NCBI GenBank assembly: GCA_028455995.1
Contig: JABELC010000014.1
Location: 620,001-684,000, forward strand
Direction of reading: 5' to 3'
Origin: Scleromitrula shiraiana
Lineage: Eukaryota > Ascomycota > Leotiomycetes > Helotiales > Sclerotiniaceae
DNA: 64,000 nt
The translations under genes and the position numbers were made by a program. Shown here one piece after another: positions 42,585-55,700 of this stretch. Position 1 is the stretch's first letter. Each line of letters opens with the position of its first letter. Below the pieces are notes generated by a model. The model had not been told where the DNA came from, made no database searches, and was given only the letters and a program-made list of their open reading frames with translations.

Positions 42585-44738
42585 TTTGTCTGAAATCGAT
42601 TATCCACTTGGGGGTGGATATTCGAATAACTCCAGTACCTAACCAATCCCAATTTCCTACAGGTACATGCGCCTCGGACCACAATTTCCACCTCCGCCGT
42701 CGATCGGTCGGGATATTTCTTCCACTGTTTTGTATTTGTTCCGTAGCAAAACCAAATCGAAGTCCTCAATTATGTTGTCGAAGGTATGGTATTGTTATTG
42801 GATGTTGAATATAATGTTGTCGCGAAGAGTATACAGGCTAAATCCCGATCGCGCACGATGATCTCTCAAAGTGGGTACTTTCTCTTATGAACCGCGAATG
42901 TTATGATTGTATTGTAAGTTGTTGAAGTTTGAGAAGTTTTGAACAAGCAAACACGAATTATTCGAAGGATCGAGGGAAATTTGAATGAAATGCGAGTATT
43001 GAATGAAGATAATTGATGTTGCAAAATTTTTTTGAATAATCGATCGTATCGTATCGTATCGTATCGTATGGTAGTGCAATGTTTCGAGGGGAAAAAGTTG
43101 CGATGATCAGGGTAAGAAAGAGCCGCGCTATGGAAGAAGATTATGGTATGGTATAGTATGGTGTGGGATGGGATGGTATGGGATGGTATGGGATAGTATG
43201 GTATGGGATGGGATGGTATGGTATGGTATGGTATGGTATGGTACGGTATGGTATGGTACGGTATAGTTTGGTACGGTATAGTTTGGTAAGTGCGGTAGTA
43301 GTAAGGTAATGAAAAGGTGTGGATGCCCAGATCAGTTTTAAGTGAAGAAAAAAAAAAGTTGTGTAGTTATGATTGTAGTTATGATAGTGGTTATGATTGT
43401 GATTGTGATTATGATTGTGATTGTGGTTATGATTGCTTTCCCTTTTACTATCCACGGGTGTTTCGCTCGTCTCTTCAAACCTCGCCGATATGTAATCTAG
43501 GTAGTTACTTAGGAAAGAAGCTGTGGTGCTGGAGAAATAGTAATCCAAGAATTATCAAAAATAGAATAGTGTAAATAATATAAAATAATATAATATAAAA
43601 TAAAATAAGATAAGATAAAAAAAGATGAAAAAAATTGTAAAATTGGTATTATTAAAAAGAAGAAATATATAAAGTTAAAATAAAAGGATGGGATTCTATG
43701 AGTATTTTTTTTACTACTGTAAATTATTGTAACGACAAGAAAGTAGTAAAGATTACTGGTAACTACTATGTAGAATGATAGGTAAGAAGTAGAAGTAGAA
43801 GTAGAAGTAGAAGAAGTAGAAGTAGAAGCAGTAGAAGAAGAAGTAGAAGCAGAAGAAGCAGAAAAAGAAGAAAAGAAAAAAAAAAAGAGTACTTGGTGTA
43901 GTGTACTGTAGATAGATAGTTATAATTATTATTGTAGTAAAGTAGGACTCGAATTATTTTATTTATTCATTTATTTATTTACTTATTTATTTATTTATTC
44001 ATTCATTTATTCATTTATTTACTTATTTATTTACTTATTTAGTCTAATCGTGAATCGTGAATCGTGATATAATATCTATCGATATTGGCGTCGTCGCAAA
44101 AGGAGAATCCGGGGATATAATATGCGTTCTGGATATCGACTTCTTTTTTTTTCCTTCTTTCTTTCACTTTGGATGAGAACCTTGAGAACCTTGGGAATCT
44201 TGAGAACCTTGGGAACCTTGAAGGAGCTTGAAAATCCTTACGCCCCGTTGTACTGATGAATTAATTGTGCCAGTGTGTGAGATTGGTCCTTGCTTCTTTT
44301 CCAGCTATCTTCTCTTCTCTTCTCATAATGGGTTGGACGAGTTATCATGCATGACATGACATGATAAATAAAATAATAAATAATAAAATAATAAAAAACA
44401 TACTACTATGAATTATCTATCTATCTATCTATAAAATATCCAGATTTAATATAATTTCATTCGATCATGCCATATACATATAATTCACAATTAATTCTAT
44501 AAAAAAAGCCACCGTAATATATACATACATACGGTGACCAAATGAAACCCCCAATCAAATATAACTAACAATTATAATATTACAACGGGGCAAAGATATA
44601 TATATAAAAAGTATAATCAGGCAGGCTGTGCACGCTTAAGAGCAAACAAAGTACAACAAGGTTACCGTAGAACCAGCCAGTCATAGAGAGAGAGTAATAA
44701 TAAACATTTTCTTGCCCCCTTAAAATTCAAAGTCATTT

Positions 44739-44788
<50 letters not shown>

Positions 44789-45853
44789 ATTACTTACCTA
44801 CCTAAACAGTAAATAAAACACTCCCACTCCATCTCGTTACCAGTAACAAGAAGATCAATCAATCACTAGCAAACAAAACAAACAAAATAATCTCATAAAT
44901 TCGCGACGATGATTCATCCCTCTTGATCTTTCCTATCAATTATCCATCCATCATCCCATATCCCATCGAAGTCTAAGAGTTGTACAATACAAATCTCTTC
45001 TATACTATATAAGCTATATTTTTCTTCGTTTTGGTAGGCATCAATCCGTAGTTTTGTTGTGATAGATCGATAATTTTTAGTTATTGTGATGACGCGCTCA
45101 ATTCTCAAGATTGCTAGGTAGGATATCTAGATAATGATTCAATTTCGAGTTAGTTAGTCGTCATGGGGAATACTGGAACTCAGATTGCGGCGTTATGTAT
45201 TAACAGGTGCTGGAGGTAGTCGTCTCCTCTGCTTGTGATTTGATGTACTTGTCAATATATTCTTGGAAATCGTGGGTCGTTTGTTTGATGAAGATGAAGA
45301 TGAAGATGAAGATGAAGGTAAATCGACAGATTACTGGATTGTGTTTAATTGATCTTCTGACGGGGTGATGTTGGCTCCAGTTTGTATGCTGGCAATGGTG
45401 ATGGGAAAGTGAAATAAATCTATATGTTGCGTTGGATTGTCAGCATTTGAAGTTTCGAATCGCTTTAATCGTTCTTCGTAGTTCAACAACTAGAAATTAA
45501 ACTGCTGGTTCATGCAATAAACTGTGCAAGAAAGTAAGAAGAATGATTGGGATTATACTGAGAGTCAGATCCGGTCCAATTAATGGATTGTGAAAGGGGG
45601 AGAAGCAGAAGAGAAAGATTTGTGTAAAGTATTGATGATTCAATGGTAAAGATTATATCGAGCAAATTTGACATTTAAAAGCTTGAATCGTAGGATATAA
45701 ATTCTCAATAGTTTATATTTATTATACATTATCTAATAATCCCCAAAGTCACCATCGTTTCGAATATTGAATATTTCTACAAATAATGATAATTTCTATC
45801 TATAGCTCTAAACTTTGGTTTTATTAGATGTCTAGTTTAGATGTTTAGTTTAT
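42585..45853. repeat. Long upstream region of the LDB1-like gene, repeat-dense, no gene seen
   Basis: About 3.3 kb with many tandem repeats: (GTATC)n at about 43044-43070, (ATGGT)n with variants at 43141-43285, (GATTAT/GATTGT)n at about 43366-43435, (AGAAGT)n at about 43786-43860, (TTTA/TTTAC)n at 43955-44042, (CTTA)n at 44741-44788 and (GATGAA)n at about 45287-45316. Open frames on either strand follow the repeats and are not believable genes. Confidence 0.8.
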
Positions 45854-46078
45854 ATGTCTGTACATTTACCAATTTTCTTGTATAGTATCCCCTTCATGCA
45901 CAACCAGAACGTGCGTCTACCGACCAGACGACGTAAATCCACCGCTCGCCAATCCATATACAAGAGCCTCCCCCAACCATCTCTCGCCTCTCCCTCCTCA
46001 TCCACCACTCCCAACCCCGCATCCATCAATACCCAACCCTCCTCTTATCCAACCCCCCCTCAATCCCTCCCCACACCG

Positions 46079-46137
<59 letters not shown>

Positions 46138-46321
46138 ACACCAACACAGCAACACATCAAATAACCCCCACCGCAAAAAAAAGCCCAACCCCAAATCCCC
46201 ACACAACGGCGATCCCGCCGCGAAAAAAAAAAAAACAGCACCGCTTATATGCGGCAACACGCTACTACCTGCCATAGCACCAGCTGCCATAGCAATAGCA
46301 GCCATAGCACTAGCAGAATGA
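45854..46321 (+). CDS. Orphan poly-His ORF, 155 aa (doubtful)
   Basis: An open frame from ATG-equivalent start near 45854 carries a basic N-terminus (RLPTRRRKSTARQS), a Pro/Ser/Thr section, a run of 19 His encoded by (CAT)19 at about 46079-46135, a Lys-rich segment (RKKKPNPKSPH and AAKKKKTAP) and an Ala/Ile-rich end (PAIAPAAIAIAAIALAE). On the opposite strand the repeat encodes poly-Asp. No family is recognised. The composition can be explained by microsatellite expansion, so it may not be a gene. Confidence 0.25.
46080..46137 (+). repeat. (CAT)n trinucleotide repeat
   Basis: A near-perfect run of about 19 CAT/ATC units, expected to vary in length between strains. Confidence 0.95.
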
Positions 46322-46590
46322 ATACCATGCCATGCCATGCATGAATCGAGCAGACCACTCAAGACTGGGATTATGGTTACTAGGATTCCTGTTCTGAGGA
46401 TTTTCAGTCGCGACGATCGGTACTCTCACGAGAATCCCATAGTTGTATTTTGTTTCTTGGGGATGTTGTTTTAGAGATGGGATTGGAAGGGAAGGGAAGG
46501 GGATAGAAGGGGATAGAAGGGGATAGAATGAGTTTACATGAAATTCATTCTCGACTGTCTATTCATACATGAATAGCCCCTATGGGAGAA

Positions 46591-46848
46591 TCATCCCACC
46601 AAAAGTAATAGGTAGGAATCGTTATCCCGCTGCGTTTGACCACTCCAAATAGCCCATCGAGATCTCGCATCGTCGTTCCCGCCAGAATATCCATCTATAT
46701 CCCATAACCCATACCTCGAAACATCCACCCCCACCTCCTCATTAATTTCCCGATAACCACTCCTCTCAATGCTCGCAACCCCGTTACGGACTCGCCGCGC
46801 GCTGCGAAACTGGGGATTAGCTACTCCATAGATGAGATTGAAAACCAC
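46591..46848 (-). CDS. Small hypothetical ORF, 85 aa (doubtful)
   Basis: The frame reads MVFNLIYGVANPQFRSARRV and continues without low-complexity sequence for 85 codons, which is unusual in this repeat-dense region. No family is recognised and no intron evidence is seen. It might be an isolated short gene or chance. Confidence 0.25.
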   Translation of the reverse strand: MVFNLIYGVANPQFRSARRVRNGVASIERSGYREINEEVGVDVSRYGLWDIDGYSGGNDDARSRWAIWSGQTQRDNDSYLLLLVG

Positions 46849-49104
46849 CGTGACGGTTACAGTATTTGTGATGGCTTTGCTGTAGGAAGTCGATAGCTAT
46901 GTAGTGTGGATGGTGGTGCTGAGGATGGTGGTGATAGAGGAGAGGAGGGGAAGAGAGGAAAGGGGAGCTACTATAATAATCCTAATATCTATCTATCATA
47001 AATCACCATCTACCAGCCTCTCATTGTATGTGGTATAAATCTCATTATCGTTCAATATCCCGATGAAAGAGAGAAAGAGAACATTAGGATATAAGACCAC
47101 TTAATATTATTCATCTCCCCCAACCCAACACAACCCAACTCAACTCAAATCTCAAATCGACAAAGAAGCATGGTAAATATACACTCAGAGATCCAAGCAA
47201 ATCCTCAATATCCAAGATGCATAACCATGTCAATATTCCGGGTACCATATAAACTGCCAATACATATCCGCCAAACGCGCGGTTATTTCGGATATAGAGG
47301 ACAATATTATTATACAGACTATCTCGAATATCTGTACGAGCACAGATAATTTGATAATAGCTATGAAGATTCTAATCAACGCGTTGCATTTGCACGATCG
47401 TTATATAAGATGGTGATGGGGCGGTTAGATTAGTCGGTTATATGTGAGCTAGGTAGGTAGATATGTAGACTGGTATGAAAAGCGAGATTATAATATATAT
47501 ATGAACGATGGAGATTACATATACATATTCATAGTATTCTTCTCGGTATTATGATTTGAGAAGTTAACTACTAGATCGAGAGCTTCGCTTCTTGTCTGTC
47601 TATTGTATTGTATTGAACCGGTGTGGAAAATTCGAGATTGGGACTACTGTTTTTAGTATCGGTATCAATAGCAATGTTAGTGTTGTTTTCTAGTATGGTT
47701 TCTTTGGTATCTTTTATCTTGGATTTCGCATGTTTGTATGTATGTATGTATGTATGTATGTATGTATGCATCTACAGAAGAGAAGAGAAGAGAAGAGAAG
47801 AAAAGATGAATAAAACATCATAAAAGTATATATACCCTTCGATACCCTCCTCTTATAAATATGACACGCAAGTAAAACCCGACCTAATCTCTACACCCAC
47901 CCCAACATTTCCAACGCATCGCGCCCTCTCAATCTCCCGAAACCCAGTCTCCTCTTCAGAAATCCCCTGCTTATGCTTCATTCCCAAAACCATACATTAT
48001 AGATGATACTCGTATAATAGCAAATAGCAACTTTCTTCTCATCTCACATCCAGCACAAACCATCACGAAACTTAAAGGAAGAACTATTCTTTTTGGTTCA
48101 GTAATGGATGTTTGCTTGCTGGCGTGTTTGTACCTACTAGGTATCAAGGGGTTTATCCGAACTATGGCGTCTACATATATTTAGTTAATTATTGATTTTT
48201 AGTAAACTGGACAGATATGGATATAATACCTACTATAAAGTAAATCAGTACCATATATCTAATTTCCTTATCATTCAGTAAGTATATCTACGTATCAATA
48301 TGTTCTGTTTGAACTTGAATTCCAACACTAACCAACACTTATGAGGATTCAGAAATGATGATTCGGGTGTAGGGTGCGAGATTTCGAGGTGATAGGGGGT
48401 TTTTAGGTTAGTATTTTTCTCTCTGAGCGCCAGCCTCAGCTAGCTTTACTTTGCAAGATTTTGGGTTTTATAATATTTCTCGTGGTCTGTTAACTATATT
48501 AGATGAGTTTATCAATCGGGTATGAAATGAATGGTAGTAAAAATCACATCTACAATTGATTAATTAAAACTCACTGATTAGCTGAATGTAGAAAACTTAT
48601 TTCACCATCATTCATATTCAACTATCCCTTGTAGTTTGGTGCTTATGAGTACATAATTGAGTAGCTTCTATATCATACTACCTCATGTTATCCATCTACC
48701 GAGCCCCTGCCCCATCCTACCCTATCCTATCCTAAACCATACCACCTTATCCTATCCATATTCCGATCAAATAAGTATATATTTGACTCCAATCCAATCC
48801 AATCCAATCCCAAAGATCCAGTCTAAAGTAGCCTCAGAAGCAAGCCGACCTGCCAAAAGTTATACACCTTAAACCAAACGCGACCGAGGTATCCTGGATA
48901 TCCTATTCATTCATGCTAGACCAGACCAGACGAGACCAAAACCGACCGAAATCATAAATCCGAACCAGTGAACACCTCCCTAATAAGTAAAAAGAAAAGA
49001 TTCCTTTCCCACTTTAACTTTTCAAGCCTTCATCCGCTATCTTGTTCCAAACCAGGGGGATCTAAACAGCGAAGAGCACAAGTCTCGAAAACTTCACCCA
49101 TTCA
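46849..49104. other. Intergenic, no gene seen
   Basis: About 2.25 kb of AT-rich DNA with a (GTAT)n tract at about 47731-47769, (AGAAG)n at about 47775-47805, TATCC units near 48718-48765 and ATCCA units near 48795-48815. Apparent frames on the plus strand into 49627 are antisense to the HbrB gene. Confidence 0.55.
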
Positions 49105-51765
49105 TCACAAAGCCGAACCATCACCCCCACCCGCAGCACCACCCGTCTTAACCCTTCCCCCCACCATGCCCCTCCTATTCCTGCCCGTCCTCCCCCGTCC
49201 CAACCAATTCAACTTAAGACTCCTCCCCAAATCCTCCATCATCTCCTGCGCCCTCACCTGCGCCTCATCCGCAACCCCGCCGTTTTCCGCATTATGTGCA
49301 TTCCCTCTCATGCCCACCGAACTAAGCACACTCATACACTGCAACATTCTCCCCACCGTTTCCGTCAACTGTTTTGAGCTATCTTCGACATTTGCCTGTC
49401 TTCTTTCTCTTGCCGTTAACGAGTATCCGCTTTCTCCGCTGCCGGAATATGATGGATGTGTAGAGCTGGGTGTGAATGGTCTTGGAGGGATGGGCAGACC
49501 GACACCGGATATATTGAGTCCGGATGGGCCATCAGATCCATATGATACGTTTGAGATAGTACGACTACGATTACCGGAGCCGTCACCTCCGGTGGAGGAG
49601 CCACCGCCTAAGAGTGTAGTATTTTGAGATGAATAGGAGCCGTGTGAAGGATCGAGTGATATAGCTGTGGAAGGACGACCTTGCGAGTCTGGAGAGACGG
49701 AGCGGATATCAGAACCGGGAATGCTAAGGGAAATGGAGTCGAGTGAAAGACGAGAGAAGAGATTTTTGAGCGTTTCGAAGCGTGGAAGAATAACTGTGTC
49801 ACGGTAGGCTATGAGGACAATTTTTCGAACTTCAAGAGAGTGGTTGGTAGAGGTGGGTTGTGATTGGCTCCAAAACTCACGGGCGGCTTCTGGTGGCATA
49901 GAGCCGTTGCCGGAGAACTCTAAATCGAGAGGTAGAAAGACTGCTTGTATATGAGGAAGAACGGAAGTAAATGTAAAGAGCCACATTTCAACAAGATGTG
50001 GTATAAGTTTATCATCAGGAACACCTCGTAACGTTTGATCGAGAGACGTGAAACCTGTTGTAAGAAGGTCTCGAAGATCCTCTATAATTATATTTGGGGC
50101 CCGCTTTTGTATACAGCGTTGTAGATGAAGTCTATAGTCATAAGCATGGTATAAATACGACGATTTAGAAGAGACTTACTTTACTAGACGATTCAGATCC
50201 TCTACGCAAAATCGTAATTCTTCACCCTCAAAAATGATCAATAGCTTTGCTCTCAGAAACGGCCATGCATCGTCAACTCCCATATTATGTAATCCATACT
50301 TTGATAAATCAGAGGTATCAACTCCATATAGACTTGAGGGATATCCAAAACTTCCGCTAGTAGAGCCTAGATATGATGCACCTCCCGCCGAGCCAATACT
50401 TGAAGGTCCAGGCCATTCGTTGCTAGTTTGGTATGATAGATCGCCTTCTCTCAACGCGGATTCACTTTTTTCCTCTTTCTTCTTTTCTCTCAAAGCCCTT
50501 CCTCCATGTCTCAAATCCAAACCACTCATGCTTTTTGCAAAACTCGTAGATGTTGGACCTGGACTCGGTGGTAGATTGAAATTATATAAACTACTAGGCG
50601 CACTAGGATCCACTGGTTTGGAGTTTGAAGCCGCCGATGATAATGGTAAATGATGGTCTTCCTTGCTACTTAATTTATGCTTCTGCCTCGACAAAAAGTG
50701 ATGTTTGTGCTTCTCCTTATCTTTTTCCTTTTCTGGTTGTGATGTATCAACTGGGCGTATCGTTGCGGCGGACGAATTCGACATGCTATACATACTCGCA
50801 GCACTCGTACTGTCTGAAAATTGGTTAGAAGCGCATTTTCACACCAAGGGCAGAAGGGAAAACATACTAGGACTTGGAAGGGCTCCTGATTTTGGGTCTT
50901 TATCCTTGCTAATACCAATTTTTCCTGGCCGCGAAAATAATTTGACCTTAGACTTTTCTGTTTTGGCAGGTTTCTCTGTTTTCTCTGCTTGTAGCGTGCG
51001 CTCATACTCGGCAGTGGGAGTCAAAGCCGGTGAAGATCCAGGAGATTTTGGAAATACAATATTCGCCGCTGTTTGAGCTGCGCTGGAGCTTGCCCCAAGT
51101 AACCCATTATGATATGCCTGACCACCAAACGTATTATCCCTAGGTCCTGAAGCTTCTGTTAAGCTTAGTACAGGCGGTGACGTAGGGCCCTTTGAAGGTC
51201 TTCGACTTCCTGAACTGTTCGATGAGGTATCTACTTGTGAAGTAGGTACAGTTTGGGATCGTTGTCGCATATGTTGTTGTGATTGATGCTGCATAGCTGC
51301 TTGAGCAGCTATTTGACTCGCAGAGAGTCCTGTATTTGGATTTACCATATTTCCCAGATTTGAGTTAGCTGCTGTCGGTAGGTAAGCTTCGAAAGAACCT
51401 TGAGTTTGTGAATGCTTGCGGCCGTGACCTTTGAAATCACCAATTGAAGATTTCGCAGATATTAAAGGAGACGCATTCCTCAATGAGGTTTCACTGCTGC
51501 GGACTTGAGCTAGGGTCGGCCTTGAGAAGTTTTGCAGACTGGTCGTACTTGAATTATTTTGATTTTGGGCGTAAAATGGTCTTGGGGGAGCAGGCGCATT
51601 CTGCGATTGGGGACGAACTTTGTTAGCCGATAGGGATGGAGGTGGAGGTAAATCTTCAGACGAGGAGGACTCGACTCTTCGCAGTGGGGGTCGTTGCGTT
51701 GAAGATTGTGGTACAATTGGAGAGAAGCTCCCCCTTGGCAGTGAATTTCCTGTTGACTGTGACAT
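49105..51765 (-). CDS. HbrB/Bit61-like TORC2 subunit (3 exons, 852 aa)
   Basis: Exons: 51765-50868, 50813-50180 and 50131-49105, joined in frame. The N-terminal ~450 residues are Ser/Pro/Gln-rich and disordered, with a KEKDKEKHKHH basic patch. The conserved HbrB region starts near 485 (VDDAWPFLRAKLLIIFEGE), continues through CVEDLNRLVKLHLQRCIQKR and LRDLLTTGFTSLDQTLRGV to VEMWLFTFTSVLPHIQAVF and KIVLIAYRDTVILPRF. HbrB proteins (Bit61 in yeast, PRR5/Protor in animals) are accessory subunits of TOR complex 2, which controls actin, the plasma membrane and polarised hyphal growth. Members in filamentous fungi carry long tails, as here. Coding-strand GC skew flips from C-rich to G-rich near the stop. 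Confidence 0.88.
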
Positions 51766-52275
51766 GGTTCTCGTACTGGAAGTGGGACTTTTGAGTGTTT
51801 CGCGTTAGACTTCCACGGTCACAATAGCGGGGCATTGATTGATTATAACGAGTGACATTTGAGTTTGATCATATCTATCATAGAAAAGATGCCATTCATA
51901 AATTCGAAATTTGGTTCAAAAGTTGAATATATGGTAAAAAGGGTGAGTTGCCCATAATATATGATGTCGCATTGAGAGGGTACTTTGATCCATGCGGCTA
52001 TAAGGAACAACTTCCAACTTCCAAGTACCTAGTGACTTTTGGGGTTATCTTTGGCTTGGTTTAGGCTTTTAAACTATTCGCTGGCTGTTAGCATTCCAAG
52101 GGTTTTCCCACTCATTGATATAGCGGGGGATTTGAAACCTAGCTTCCGGCGGCAAATAAAAAAAAGCAACCTTTCCAAATAAAATATTTATCAAAAGTCG
52201 AAACAAGAAACAAAACCCTCCAACAACGATATTATATTATCAATTCGTCCGAGAATCACAAAAGGAAAAGAAAAG
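51766..52275. promoter_or_regulatory. Divergent promoter, HbrB / GON7
   Basis: About 510 bp separating two divergently transcribed genes. The GON7 side ends in an A-rich leader (AAAGGAAAAGAAAAG) right before the ATG. No particular site is assigned. Confidence 0.5.
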
Positions 52276-52614
52276 ATGGCGACTTCTACTACATCTGCGG
52301 CTGGTGCTGAGCCTTCCTATCAAGTCCTCTCGGCAACCTATTCATCTCCAAATAACGAAAACTTCTCGCATATTCACAAACTGCCTACTCCCAGCGCAGA
52401 TAAAGTGAGCGACAAAACGACATACCTAGGCGCATTAAAGAAAGCTGCAGCGGAGATGCAGGAACAAATTAACAAGGAGTTGACTTCACGAATGGAGGAA
52501 GATAAGGTCAGAGAAGCCGAAGGTACAAATGGGGTGACGAAGAATGGTGGGGTAGTGGACGAGGCAAAGGAAGAGGATAATTATGGCGAGGAGATTGTGG
52601 AAGAGGAAGATTGA
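52276..52614 (+). CDS. GON7: EKC/KEOPS complex subunit Gon7, 112 aa
   Basis: Gon7 is a small subunit of the KEOPS complex, which makes the N6-threonylcarbamoyl group of t6A37 in tRNAs; it contacts Pcc1. The protein shows the usual pattern for the fungal family: ATYSSPNNENFSHIHKLPTP near the N-terminus, then KTTYLGALKKAAAEMQEQIN and LTSRMEEDK (about 56-85), ending in an acidic tail (YGEEIVEEED). Length is close to yeast Gon7 (123 aa). No intron is needed. Identification rests on the pattern, since the family is short and diverges quickly. Confidence 0.75.
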   Translation: MATSTTSAAGAEPSYQVLSATYSSPNNENFSHIHKLPTPSADKVSDKTTYLGALKKAAAEMQEQINKELTSRMEEDKVREAEGTNGVTKNGGVVDEAKEEDNYGEEIVEEED

Positions 52615-52734
52615 AAATATACATCTATAATCATTGTTATACTCGATATTACATCTGATTCGCCGAATCGCACTTCTCCCAAACTCCATCGCTATGTAAT
52701 TACCAACCATCCATCCATGCGAACGAAATATATA

Positions 52735-55700
52735 CTATCTTCCTCCCCACGAGCCTCGCGATGAAGGTGGCCGTTGCCCACTTACTCGATTTAAACACCC
52801 ATAATGTACAACTGAACTATCTGGCATGACTGCAATAACACTGGCTCCTAATCTTTTATGACAAACTCCACAAACCCTCTCTTCACTCACCACCACTCGC
52901 CTGTTTCTTCCTCCATGACCACCGGGTAAAGTGTCGCCTAGCAATAATGTTGCTTGTGCACTCACAACTTCACTCTTCCGCAGTCCTGCGACAATACGAG
53001 ATTCGTTAACGATCGAGTTCGCGGCACGTATGCGACCTCGGAAATAGGATTCTAACTCGGTAACAGGAAGGGTTTCGGGTATCAGATCGAGAGTTGAGGA
53101 TGCAGGCAGACGTGAACCATGTCTTGATAACAGTTCAAGTGCCGGAGCCCAATTTGGCTTTTGTGGAGGAGGTGGCTTGAGATAAAGTGAAAGGAGTGTA
53201 TGGTAAATGGAGGGTAGAGGTTCATCGGATTGTGAAGTTGACGCTCGATGGGTTGGTATTGGTGATGCCGTAGGAGTTTCCTGACTCATGTGAATACGGT
53301 TGCAATATCTATATATATTAGCCTGATACTTTATGGAATGTCTCATGTCAACTTACTCTTCCGCCTTTTCAAAGTCCTGGATTTTAAAAACGTATATCTC
53401 CAGTGCTTGCTTATGTTGACCCATATTACTCAGTACGATGGCTTGCGCTTCGTAGAATTTGGGATCTATGATATGTTAGTATTGTTTATATATCTTTACA
53501 AGATGCTCGGCACATACCGTCTCTCGGGATCAACGAAAAGGCTTTGCCAAGCGAATATTGTTTACTTGACCGCAGAAATGAAAGTACTCGGTCCATCAGG
53601 TCGGAACCTTGCTCCTGGCTTTTCTTCACTTCTTGCATATATGCACCAACTAGACGATTATGAAAATCGGGTGTCATATCATCTAACTCATTAATTATAT
53701 GCTCGAGATATTTTATCTCGAGTTTTATATCGATGTCTTTCAAGAAATTGAGGACTTTGTTTCTCGGCAGTGTCTCTGCGTTCTCCGTATCAGCCAGGAA
53801 TATCTCCATGCCTAAATCAGGATCAGATCGTAAAGGCCATTCTGCGAACTCTAGAATCAGGTCAATCATTTCAGGGGGCAAGTGTTGTAAATATCCAACA
53901 GTTCTCTGCGGTCCTTTTAAAGTCGGCGCTTCTTCACTTTCCTCCTCGCCAGTACCGAATTTCCTTAAAAGCTCTAGTGCAGGACGATGTAACTTTTTGC
54001 CGTGAAAGAAATCCACGAGATCATTGAATCTTCCAGTCTCAAGAAGTTTTTCATTGACCACATCTGGGTCGCAGAAGTTCGGTAATCGAAAGAGTGCTCC
54101 AGCTAGTCCAGGCTGCGATAGCATATATGAACGGAAAAGTGTGGTGTCGACTAATTTCGCTGTATCTAATAGCTCCTGCTCACGATTTTTCTCGGGCCCA
54201 TTGGGTTCAGGTGCTACTAGCAATGAGTCAAATGTGGAATCAACGGTCCCATCATGTCCATTTTGCTTTTGTGGAATTATTTTTCCTGTCTCAGCATCAA
54301 GGAATTTCTTCATTCTCGTTCGAGTTTGTACAAGAAACGAATTCAATTGCTTTGCTGCGGCAATTAAATCTTTACCCTCAAGCGGGCCTTCTTCAACAGG
54401 CGCCTTCACACCCGAAGTCTCATTGTCTGAGTTGTCGAGTCTCATGAATGACTTAATCGATGCGGTATCCGAGCTGGACTTTTGATGTTTAGAAATTAAC
54501 TTGTTTATAGCTGCAGGCTTCGGCGATCCTTTCGCATCTATTTTAGAATCCGAATCACTGTTTGAGCTACCATTGACGTCTTCCTCATCTGAATCAATGT
54601 TTCCATTTTTCTCTTCAATTACTGATAGATCTCCGGCTATAGCTTTGGGAAACAGTTTGATAACCCGCTCTGGTGGGGCTTCTATAGCAATAAATATATC
54701 AATCGCTTGCATATATTTTCGTTGATCGAAAAGCGCTTGAGCTTGTTGGAGCTGTTGGTCGAAATGAAGTTTCGCTTTGAGGGCTTCCACTTGTTTAACT
54801 CGTTCAGACTTGTTACGTAACAGAGCATCTTCCAACATATGTAATATACTTAGAGCCTCGTCATATCGGCCCGTCTCGACAAGTTCATCGATTTGTGAAT
54901 CGTAATCTGTAGCACCCATTCGCCATATGCACCTCTCACTAGCAACATGAAAGCCTTTTCCCGCATGTGTTAGACTGACAGTTGGGTGAGGAAAGTGTAG
55001 CTGGTTTGCGTTTGGTAACGAAATCGATTGTAAGAGAGATAAAGTATCTGGGTTTCTAACCTCTAGTGTCCCTTTTGATGGTGACTGGAGGGTGATAATA
55101 TATGGGTACGAATATCCAATGGAATCTGGAGCTGGTTGCCATGGTATTTGTCTTTTCTCTATGGGCTTTCCTTCGGAAGTAATGAAAAGAGAATTTATAT
55201 CCTTAGCAAGCAGTATTTCTCCATCTGCAAGTTTTGTTGCAAGTGGCTTCGGTATATATCCCCCCAATCCCATGTAACCCATACTTGCTGAACCCATACC
55301 CCCGAATCGGCCTCCTTGGTTACTAGTTGCACCTCCAATAGCTCCTGGACCAACAATATCTTCTGTTTGTTGACTGATGACATCCACAATAACGTAGCCC
55401 GAGTTCATACCACATATTATCTTAGTCGCAGATGCCCAAGTTAAAGTTCGAATCGATTCAGCGAGGGTGATCTCAGTCGTATCAGAAGAGAGTTCGGATT
55501 CGTGCCACGACCATAATAAGAGTCTTCGTTTGACAGCTACAGCGAGTCTAGAAACAATCTCTGGTATGCCGGTAGCTGGATCCTTCACAATATTCGATGT
55601 AACCGCGAAAGTCGACGCATTTTTAGTCCTGGTTAACTGATCCTGCAAGGCAAACGACTTTAGATCGTGAATCCAAACATAGTAATTCGATAGAGATATC

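Noticed and set aside
43141..43574. Frames with Tyr-Asp or His-Asn repeats on both strands
   Set aside because: Direct translation of penta- and hexanucleotide repeats.
48968..49627. 219-codon plus-strand frame
   Set aside because: Antisense to the well-supported HbrB gene; composition is explained by that gene.
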